Source: Microstegium vimineum (lineage: Eukaryota > Streptophyta > Magnoliopsida > Poales > Poaceae). From it: 64,000 bases of DNA. The first letter of the stretch is position 1; every line of letters starts with the position of its first letter. The position numbers and the translations under genes are program-made. The notes beneath the pieces are model-generated. The model was not told the origin of the DNA and did not search any database. It saw only the letters and a list, made by a program, of their open reading frames with translations. The stretch lies in assembly GCA_022036555.1 (NCBI GenBank), contig CM039128.1, forward strand, positions 6,317,926-6,381,925. The letters are read 5' to 3'. This document shows positions 56,966 to 64,000 of the stretch, piece after piece.

Positions 56966-57516
56966 GTTATAGTTCTTATCCAATTCTTGTACCAGTCAAG
57001 TTTTTGGTTGTACCATTGATTGATGTTTTCTTTTTTTTTTGCAGGTGGGAGGTAATGGCGAGGTAGCAGTTGGATGGAAGTGAACATGGCCAACATTATT
57101 TTGGACATCTTAATTAGAGATAAATGCTTTTGTTACGACTTAAGTGATGAATCATTTTGTAATGAGTGCAAGCAAACCATGAGATGTAAGTTGTGCAACT
57201 AGTGTAAGCATCTATGAGCTATGCAAATATCTTGATGTCAAACCGTATGTCATGTAACTTATTTGTGCAACTTGTGGAAAATGACATAAGAAAATGATTA
57301 TGGATATACTATAATTGTGAGCTATATGATGAGCTTCATTGTTATGATTGTGTATTGTCCAAAATGGAATTGGTGATTTTATGGTTCATTGATTGTATGT
57401 TTGATTGTATGATTAATATTGTAATTATGCTGTTAATTTTGTATGGACAGTGTCTAACAGTTGGACGCTATATAATATGTAACGTCAAACCATTGGTCGC
57501 TATAAGTTTATAATTA

Positions 57517-57575
57517 GTGTTGAACGGTCGGTCGCTATATCTTTAGTGTTGAACGGTCGGTCGCTATATCTTTAA
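57517..57575. repeat. Tandem duplication of a CACTA subterminal unit
   Basis: A 28-bp unit, TTAGTGTTGAACGGTCGGTC plus GCTATATC, occurs twice in a row. The related element at 20750 has one copy. Confidence 0.8.
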
Positions 57576-57721
57576 TGTTCTGTCCAACGGTTGGTCGCTA
57601 TAAGTATGGTCGGACGCTAAAACTTATAGCGACGCCATGTATAGGGACCGACCAAGTTGGACGCTATATGTTTATAGCGACCGTTCGTAGGACGTTATAG
57701 ATAGGCTGTGGTATAGTGATT

Positions 57722-57997
57722 GTCATTCTAACATTGTTCACAAATTTTACATATGTATCTTATAGTTTTATAAACTACGAAAGAGATCTGTAAGATTTGT
57801 GAACAAAATTAGTTTCAATTTATCATATGAAACCAAAACAAACATTATACATCTTGATGAGTTAAACAACTTTTTAGTTTAAAACTTTTCCATTTAAATT
57901 AATTTAGTGCTTCAAAACAGACTTTTAAAATTTTCTTTGCCTCAGTGTAAAAAGAAAAACACTCGGCAGAAAAGAGTTTGTCGAGTTTTTTTTAGTG
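57722..57997. mobile_element. Terminus of a GCCGAGTG-type CACTA inserted in the P450
   Basis: TCGAGTTTTTTTTAGTG ends at 57997 (reverse complement CACTAAAAAAAACTCGA), with CACTCGGCAGAAAAG and AGTTTGTCGAG repeats before it. P450 sequence lies just to the right. The rest of the element is cut off by the CACTA ending at 57718, which suggests nesting. Confidence 0.6.
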
Positions 57998-58439
57998 CCG
58001 AAATTTTACCGTGAACATAGTCTGTAGAGTTTCACGATCGAGCTCCGCCCTGCCACTACTACAGAACCTCAAATCAGTGCCAGTTCAAACCCCCCTTCAG
58101 TGGTGGTTTTTGAACCGTCACTGGCTCCAGCATCACTGTCGGTTCGTGTTACCAACCGGCAGTGATGTTTGAACAATCACTGATGCTGGAGCCATCACTG
58201 TCGGGTTGGCACACCAACCGGCAGTTATATTATTTTTTAAAATTGCATTTTTTAATTGTTTAATTTTCATTTGGGGTTTCTGGTTTAGGGTTTATGGTAG
58301 AGGTGGTGGGGTGGGAGATCGTGGAGGTGTTTGCTATCGAACCATTTGATATCGATTTGAATTGAAGGTGGTTGTGGACTAGCGACAATACAAACCCATC
58401 ACACATTTATAATAATTATTACAAAACATCCAAACAAAA

Positions 58440-59070
58440 CTTAAAGTATCAAATTAATTGTCGCATTACAATAGCCTTTCGAGGCGGTCTTTTCCATAGT
58501 CCTTCTTGAAGTCCTTACTATTCACAATGGATAGACATCCTTTTCTATACACTATACCGTCCAGAATAAAAGTCGCTATCTCCTCTTGAAATCCTCTTAT
58601 CTCAAAATCTAGCAACCTATTGTGGTCCTGATCTTTCTGTTGTAAATTGATACAATATGATATTGAGATACACATACGTAAGACAAAACAATAAAATTAA
58701 AATGAGACACGTACGTACCATGCCATCTCCTAATCCTAGTTTTGCGCCAAAGTAGCAAAGCATTACCAACATCACATAGAACCCGCATTCGTTGTTCCCC
58801 ATTGGTTGATCTAGGGTCTTGACCTTCTTTATATACTCTACTCTGAATGGGGCTCTCCATCTCTTTTGCATCTTAGGCTCCACATTTCTCCAATCAGATA
58901 ACTCCTTCATCCTATGTGACAATGTAAATGAAGTGTGAAGGCTGAGGACATTAATTATAATATCTGACTAGGGGTTCGATAAGTTTAAGTGGCTTCTTTT
59001 TTGGGTCCCACACCACGATAGTTGAATTTTTAAGACTTATATCTACGAGGACGTAATGGTTGTTGCAATC
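58440..59070 (-). pseudogene. Ulp1-like (C48) protease exons in the CACTA derivative
   Basis: Minus-strand pieces: about 59070-58975 (NNHYVLVDI, then VVWDPKKKPLKLIEP), 58922-58726 (MSHRMKELSDWRNVEPKMQK and DQPMGNNECGFYVMLVML) and 58675-58466 (RLLDFEIRGFQEEIATFIL). His, Asp and Cys of the C48 triad are all visible, unlike the copy at 23 kb. The 5' part of the protease domain is missing, so activity is unlikely. Such domains are carried by some plant CACTA elements; their role in transposition is not established. Confidence 0.78.
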
Positions 59071-59139
59071 ACAAAGTTCATGTTATTGAATGATATATCA
59101 AGAAAAAAACACTTAAGTAAGGGTGGAGAACACATACTC

Positions 59140-59355
59140 GCAATTGTATATGCTCCACGTCGCCTCATTTTCTCGTATTCTTGCAGTCTTTGCATGGACA
59201 GAATACAAGATGTGAGTCCCCAGCGTTGGCTCTAGCTCGCTTGATCAAATCGTCGATGTCCGTCGAGTACCGTGGGTCTGTATGTGACAGATCGTACATC
59301 CACCCTCGAGCCATGTCTGCACTGATAAAATGGGCAGAGCAGAGGAAACATAGGA
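59140..59355 (-). pseudogene. Transposase-associated domain, N-terminal exon remnant
   Basis: MARGWMYDLSHTDPRYSTDI and HLVFCPCKDCKNTRK match the start of the transposase at 30674. A TGA replaces TGG right after NTRK, and after GDVEHI the sequence jumps to the 3' part of the element, giving the internal deletion breakpoint near 59145. Confidence 0.88.
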
Positions 59356-59444
59356 ACAGATTAATAGGAACATTTTTGAACAATATTCTTCGATATAATT
59401 TGAATTTGGTAGCTCTATAAAAAGTGAGACAACAAATGGATAAC

Positions 59445-59545
59445 AATAGAAACATGAAGTATTAAATGTAATTATTAAATGCATGCATGGAGTATTAAAT
59501 GTAATTATTAAATGCATGCATGGAGTATTAAATGTAAGTAACAAT
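59445..59545. repeat. Minisatellite TATTAAATGTAATTATTAAATG, about 3 units
   Basis: Imperfect units of about 30 bp ending GCATGCATGGAG, homologous (reverse complement) to the array at 30385-30545 in the related CACTA. Confidence 0.75.
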
Positions 59546-60378
59546 AATTACCCAATAAAAACAAAGTGCTACAATTTTTCTAAATAATTTTGGATCTAAA
59601 AGCTACAAAAAATTAACAAAAATTGCAACATCCCTCTTTTGATCATGAAAACTAGCATAGCTCTAAACTATGGATTTACACACAAAAACAATGTAAACCA
59701 ACAATTCTAAAGAATTATCCTTGTTACTAACCAAGAGCAAGAAGATATGAGGATCCAAAAGTGAAGAAGAGCCAACAATGGAGATCAAGAAATCCACCAG
59801 CCGCAACAATGGAGACATGGAGCTGCTCACGCTCTGTTCTGCACTGTTGGGGCAGAGGAGGGAGATGAGATCGAAGCTTTATACTGTACACACCATAACT
59901 GCCGGTTCCAGCCATGAACCGGCAGTGAAACTCCACAACACTGTCGGTTGGTGGCTTGAACCGACAGTGATGTGGTGTTTCACTGCCGATTCAGCCCCTG
60001 TCCCCAATAATTGGGGGTCTGTCAGAGGATGAACCGGCAGTGAAGAGGTATCACTGTCGGTCCAAACAAAACCGACAGTGATGGACCGGCAGTGATTGCC
60101 GTTTCTGTAGTAGTGTGCCAGTGTTGTCCAGCAACACGTCAAGGAAGTCACCCTTTGGTCATTGTTGCCCAGCAGTCCTGCGGGCGTGAAGCCTGTGCTC
60201 GATCTCCTTGTCGAACGCCGTGCAAGTAACTTGGCAAAGCGTCGGCGACAACCTTGCAGGTCGGCGGCCGCGAACGAACGCCGGGTACAGGTCCGACACG
60301 TTGGGACTTTCCACGGCCTACATGATCCCCGACACCACCTGTTGGAACCATTTGGACTGCCATGGTCGTCCACAGATT

Positions 60379-60763
60379 CCTGTTTTAAATAGCGGGCTAA
60401 GCCTCTTAGCGTCAGCCTCTCCAAAAGGCTAAGAATGGCTATAGCGAATTAATAATGGTCTAAGCCATTTAGCGGTCGAACAAAAAATATGTCAAACATC
60501 ATGTAATTTTACACATAATAAAGTTGAAAATATTATGAATACCAATAAGGATAGATAGTTCAAAGTCTTACTAACACATTACATCAAAGTTCATAGTTTA
60601 TACTTCATACATGATACATCAATAACACTTCATATCTTTGTTATTTGGGCCTCCAAGTTAGTTGGGCCGATGGAAATGAAGCCCAAGACCAAATAGTGGG
60701 GCTAAACGAACCCAATTTAGCGAAATTAGCGCACTATTAACTGCTAATAGCGGAAAACAGGGC
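60379..60763. mobile_element. hAT-type MITE, 385 bp, inserted in the P450
   Basis: Termini CCTGTTTTAAATAGCGG and CGGAAAACAGG resemble an inverted repeat. CACAGATT (60371-60378) and CACAAATT (60764-60771) flank it as an 8-bp duplication with one mismatch. Subterminal GCTAAGCC/GGCTAAG and TTAGCG motifs recur. P450 coding continues on both sides, which supports the boundaries. Confidence 0.85.
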
Positions 60764-61508
60764 CACAAATTCGTTAGGTCGCGTGAAAACATAGTGGTCG
60801 AGAGAAGGTTGAGGCTCGTCGTGAACGCCACGCGGCCGACGTCTACCGTCGCCTCACCGCCGTCACGTCCTGCTAGCCGGCGGACGTGCTCGACTAGCTG
60901 CCGCACCAAAAGCCCGTTGAGCATCGTCTTCCGCAGCGCGCGCCACCGCGGCGAGCTGGGCAGCCAGACGACGGAGTTGCTGGCATGGTCGACGATGGCG
61001 GCTGGCACGAACAGCGTCGCGAAGACAGCGCGCGTCGTGCTTGTGCAGGAACTCCCGCGCGACCTCCGGGGAGGACACGACCACCGTGGTGACCGTGCCA
61101 AGGCGCAGGGACATGAGTGGACCATAGAGCTTGGCGAGGCCTGCGAGGGAGCGGTGCGGCTGGTCGCCGAGGAGGTGGAGGCTGCCGACGAGGGGCAGAG
61201 GACGAGGACCCGGTGGGAGGTTGCCGTGGCGGCGGAGATGTGCTAGGAGGTCGAGCAAGTAGACGGCAAGGAGGAAGGCGATGAGCCATGCCAGCCATGG
61301 AAGCACTTCAGCCATTCGATTCAGGATGGGCGGCTCTTTAGCGATCCAAAGAGCTGTGTGTGCCTGTGTGTGACAGAGAACTTTTGTCGATTCTTCCTCT
61401 GGTTACATCAACATTGCCAAAACGTGTCCATCAATATTGTAAATTTCTTGAAATCTATCTAGTAGGCTATATAGAACTTATACTATAAACATTAGTGGTT
61501 CGATCTTA

Positions 61509-61772
61509 GGTGTCGTTTGTTTCGATCGTTTATGAGCGTGATTTGATCCTGCCGTGAACCGATCACGTTAGTTTACGTTTGTTTAACGTGCGACACAACT
61601 TGGTGCCGGGGTAGGTCCCGCTCGATTTGGAGAGGTAACCGATCACGGGAATGATTTAGACATCTCGCTCCTCAACCCAAACAAAACTATTAATCAAATG
61701 TTCCCTTCCCGTTGCCCTCTGGTATTCACTACCTTTACGTTGCTATTACCGTTTCTGGAAACAAACAACACC
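61509..61772. mobile_element. Tourist-like (PIF/Harbinger) MITE, 264 bp, TSD TTA
   Basis: Ends GGTGTCGTTTGTTTC and GAAACAAACAACACC are inverted repeats between TTA (61506-61508, 61773-61775). The interior includes GATCACG repeats. It lies about 190 bp upstream of the P450 start, in the former promoter. Confidence 0.9.
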
Positions 61773-61913
61773 TTAGTGAGTTTCATCAACGCATGCATAG
61801 TTATATCTAGATGAACACACTCACACTCATCAATCTCGAGGATTTGCCAATCCTCTCAGAAGATGTACCTGTGGTTGTGGGGGTTATGCCACATTGCACA
61901 AGATGTTTTGTAA

Positions 61914-62823
61914 CACTAGTACAAAGTTGTACTATACAAGCGGTTCGGAACACATTTTTATAGGCGTTTTTCCAAACCGCATGTTTGAAAGGCCAGTAGA
62001 AATAAATAGGTATTTCTACTGGTGGTTGCTTGTGAACCGCATGTAGAAATCGATTTGTACAGAAATCGGTTTTAAAAATAGAAAAAAAGAATTAAATTCT
62101 AGGAGGGGCTGAGAAGTGATCTGCCCCGCCCGAGGTCACGCATAATTCGTGAACACGCTCCGCCGGGGATTCGAACCTCAGACTTCAGCCTCACGCGGTA
62201 CCTCCTCTACCACTCCACTTATGACTCACTTGTGTTTAGATTCCGTTTTACTTCCTCATATTCTACACTAAATTGAGTGTAAATTGATTGTTTGAGCCAC
62301 TAAACGAATTCAAATGAAAAAGTTGTGAACTACAAAGTTTCATAAATTTTCGATACCTACAACTTTCATGTAGCAAGTTTTTCATCCAAGGTCATTTACA
62401 AAAAATTAAATTTCAAATTTGACACATTCGAACATATTTTTCGATGACAAGATGATTTCAAATGAAAAAGTTGTGAACTACAAAGTTTCATAACTTTTCG
62501 AGATCTACAACTTTCATGTAGAAACTTTTTGCATTTGAGGTTGTTTACAAAAATAAAAAAAAATAGTGAAAAAATTCGAGGTCCATTTTTAGTAGCGGTT
62601 TTCTTAAGGAACCGCCACTAAAAATCATTTTTAGTGGTGATTCCTTAAGAAAACCACCACTAAAATAGGGTATTTTTACAGGCGATTTTCCTAAGAATAC
62701 CGCCTGTAAAAATCAATTTTCAGTGGCGGTTCGTAACCGCTTTTTTTCTACTAACGGTTGATAACCCAAACCGCCTGTGCTATTTTGTTGGGGGCGTCGC
62801 CAAAAATCGTTTTTGTACTAGTG
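61914..62823. mobile_element. Non-autonomous CACTA element, 910 bp, TSD TAA
   Basis: Termini CACTAGTACAAA and TTTTGTACTAGTG are inverted repeats, flanked by TAA on both sides (61911-61913, 62824-62826). Subterminal repeats are GGCGGTT/AACCGCC variants at 61960-62045 and 62595-62780. The middle has a tRNA-like module and two copies of an AATGAAAAAGTTGTGAACTA unit (62311, 62462). It is non-coding. Confidence 0.93.
62110..62225 (-). other. tRNA-like module inside the 910-bp CACTA
   Basis: On the minus strand: GAGTGGAGTGGTAGAGGAGG (A-box-like TGGTAGAGG) and, about 35 nt on, GTCTGAGGTTCGAATCCCCG (perfect B-box GGTTCGAATCC). It is the best of the four modules, but no full cloverleaf was confirmed. 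Confidence 0.5.
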
Positions 62824-62826
62824 TAA

Positions 62827-64000
62827 CCTAAACTATATAACGCGGGCCGTTTTGGGCCAATATATGAAAATTCAGGTGGGTTCATGAAGCTCCTAGAAGA
62901 TTCTATACTGTTCCTGGTGATAGACATGGCAACTGGGCGCAGGTGAGTACATGCAATTTTTTATACTCAGAATAATTTTCAATTTTATTAGTAAAAAATA
63001 TTCGTTGGAGGTTGTACTCTACTATTGTTGAAAATTGAATTCGTGGGTGCCTGCCATGGAAAAATGTAGCAGAAAAAAATCTGTGCAGATACCCATCAAT
63101 TATCTAGATAGCTAGTGCATAATAACTTCTTTTTAATGCCAGTCCACTATAAAAATAACAAGCTTTTTGCTCCTCACACTACAGTAGCAAGATAATGCAT
63201 AGTTATTACCAACCAAATAGAATTAATTAGACGTATGCCACATAAATATCAAAGAAACGAACCTACTACCATGTGCTGATATTTTGGAGCTGTCCATGTG
63301 GAGCATATATATACAGACCTCATCTAGGAGGCTTCATATATATGAGTTATCTCCAGAGAAGTATAACAATGTAATAAGTTCAGAATGGTTGCATTGGCCC
63401 TCATATGCAGGTAATCCGGGTTTCCACTGGAGATTGGAGATCATGTGCTATTATTAGAAAGTTAGGAATTAGAGACATTAGGAGTAGGAAGCCCTCACCA
63501 ACGATCTCCTTGTGTCACCACCATCCAACTGAAATTCAGCTTGATCGGGTTCCTCCCATAGAAACCACTGCATGGATGTAGTTCTCAAGGTAACACCACC
63601 AGATCAGTGAACTTCCCTGTGCGCTGCGTTTCTCCGAGCGTTTAATACACGTACACACACGAGTATGTTCTTTGTGTTGCTAAACTCCATTCAAAAAGGT
63701 ACGGCGGTGGCACTCGGAAAAAATCTTTCTCCGTGTGAATGGACTGACACATGGAAAATAGTCTGATGGGCTTCATTGGCACCATCCGTTAACATCCTCC
63801 GTTAGAAAAAAGACAAACAGCTCCGTCAAAATCGAAGGTCTCGCACCTCGCCCCGCCGCCCGTACGTGCTGCGCCTCCCGCTGATCTCACAATGGTTTTG
63901 CTTTCATGATGCGATAAGTTTGTTGCTATTCTGGTTAATCAATGGAGTTGTAGGAATGTTGGATTATTGAGTTATGTGTGGCTTACATTTCTTAAATTGA
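62827..64000. other. Right-edge intergenic DNA, no gene supported
   Basis: A possible exon remnant at 62880-62942 (VHEAPRRFYTVPGDRHGNWAQ with one residue per codon, ending CAG|GTGAGT) is open, but no family is recognised. The rest is AT-rich, apart from a CGCACCTCGCCCCGCCGCCC stretch near 63845 that might belong to a gene beyond the window. Confidence 0.35.

Larger units (their letters stand above)
55921..57718. mobile_element. CACTA right portion (family of 16769-20962), with captured host exon
   Basis: The terminus GTGGTATAGTG ends at 57718. Subterminal GGTCGCTATA repeats lie at 57450-57700. 56960-57430 is nearly identical to 19440-19900, defining the family. The left terminus was not found; the boundary shown is the adjacent MITE. 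The interior carries a fragment of the ribosomal protein eL42 gene at 56858-56965, and a 55940-56150 stretch of unknown coding-like sequence. Confidence 0.75.
58054..60115 (-). mobile_element. CACTA deletion derivative, 2.06 kb, TSD TGC
   Basis: Termini CACTACTACAGAA and TTCTGTAGTAGTG (one interior mismatch in context) are flanked by TGC on both sides (58051-58053, 60116-60118). CACTGCCGGTT/AACCGGCAGTGATG repeats are at both ends. It keeps the first transposase exon (right) and the Ulp1-like 3' exons (left); the tnp2 core is deleted. It is inserted in the P450 reading frame. Confidence 0.95.
57998..61315 (-). pseudogene. CYP76-type cytochrome P450 pseudogene, split by two transposons
   Basis: P450s of this type are ER-anchored monooxygenases of specialised metabolism. 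The start (61315) encodes a membrane anchor (LPWLAWLIAFLLAVYLLDLL), the proline hinge NLPPGPRPLPLVGSLHLLG and the RSLAGLAKLYGPLMSLRLG region. A one-base frame change near 61045 follows KHDA, after which VPAAIVDHASNSVVWLPSS and FTTSLNLLSTTMFSRDLTN continue in the new frame; about 20 residues of the usual C-helix region are missing. A hAT element (60379-60763) interrupts after DLTN. The next piece (60378-60116) has QQVVSGIM followed by a stop, then SPNVSDLYPAF and GDFLDVLLDNTG. A CACTA (58054-60115) interrupts here, and RAELDRETLQTMFT resumes at 58053. The oxygen-binding and haem regions are absent. Confidence 0.9.

Noticed and set aside
60794..61246. Plus-strand frame opposite the P450 start
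   Set aside because: Antisense of the P450 N-terminal exon, whose membrane anchor and proline hinge are unambiguous.

Overview
This window is nuclear DNA of a grass, most likely a panicoid such as Sorghum, Saccharum, Miscanthus or maize (inferred). The evidence is the dense set of CACTA transposons, including families with GCCGAGTG-type subterminal repeats; Ty1/copia and Ty3/gypsy retroelements; L1-type LINEs; grass MITEs (Tourist, Stowaway, hAT); GC-rich coding sequence; and a plastid-derived piece in which trnR-UCU lies just downstream of atpA. I found no bacterial operons and no CRISPR array.

Only one host gene is demonstrably intact: a nine-exon gene on the minus strand (51021-54039) for a HAL2-like 3'(2'),5'-bisphosphate (PAP) phosphatase. 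All splice sites and phases fit and the product is 447 aa. A second host locus, a CYP76-type cytochrome P450 (57998-61315, minus), is a pseudogene. It is split by a hAT element and a CACTA element and abuts a further CACTA terminus. Almost everything else is mobile DNA or decayed sequence.

Layout. 1-2310: right part of a CACTA element. 2311-9505: older CACTA DNA whose tnp2 transposase gene (minus strand) is interrupted by about 2.5 kb of chloroplast DNA (atpA, trnR-UCU, spacer). 9506-16020: first copy of a diverged segmental duplication, carrying a 516-bp CACTA derivative, a hAT MITE and a complete but pol-less Ty3/gypsy element (12098-15821, TSD GAAAG). 16769-20962: a complete CACTA element with a nested hAT. 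22683-24700: fragment of an Ulp1-encoding CACTA. 27462-28720: second copy of the duplication, which preserves the gypsy-empty site. 28740-32922: three CACTA fragments, one with a broken transposase. 35643-36994 and 41219-42555: 5'-truncated LINEs. 40652-41091: a small CACTA. 42556-45443: a CACTA left end followed by degraded sequence. 45444-46789: an LTR-like unit abutting a truncated copia element (46790-50134). 51021-54039: the PAP phosphatase gene. 55703-57997: a Tourist MITE and CACTA pieces, one carrying a captured exon of ribosomal protein eL42. 57998-61315: the broken P450. 61509-62823: a Tourist MITE and a 910-bp CACTA. The remainder has no recognisable gene.

Themes. (1) Precise target-site duplications allow many insertions to be ordered. 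(2) Premature stops in different elements recurrently fit CAG-to-TAG changes, as expected from deamination of methylated CHG cytosines. (3) Four CACTA-derived elements carry a tRNA-like module (A-box/B-box) at a comparable internal position, which I cannot attribute to a described system. (4) A short block with an upstream TATA-like motif recurs four times between 34 and 50 kb.
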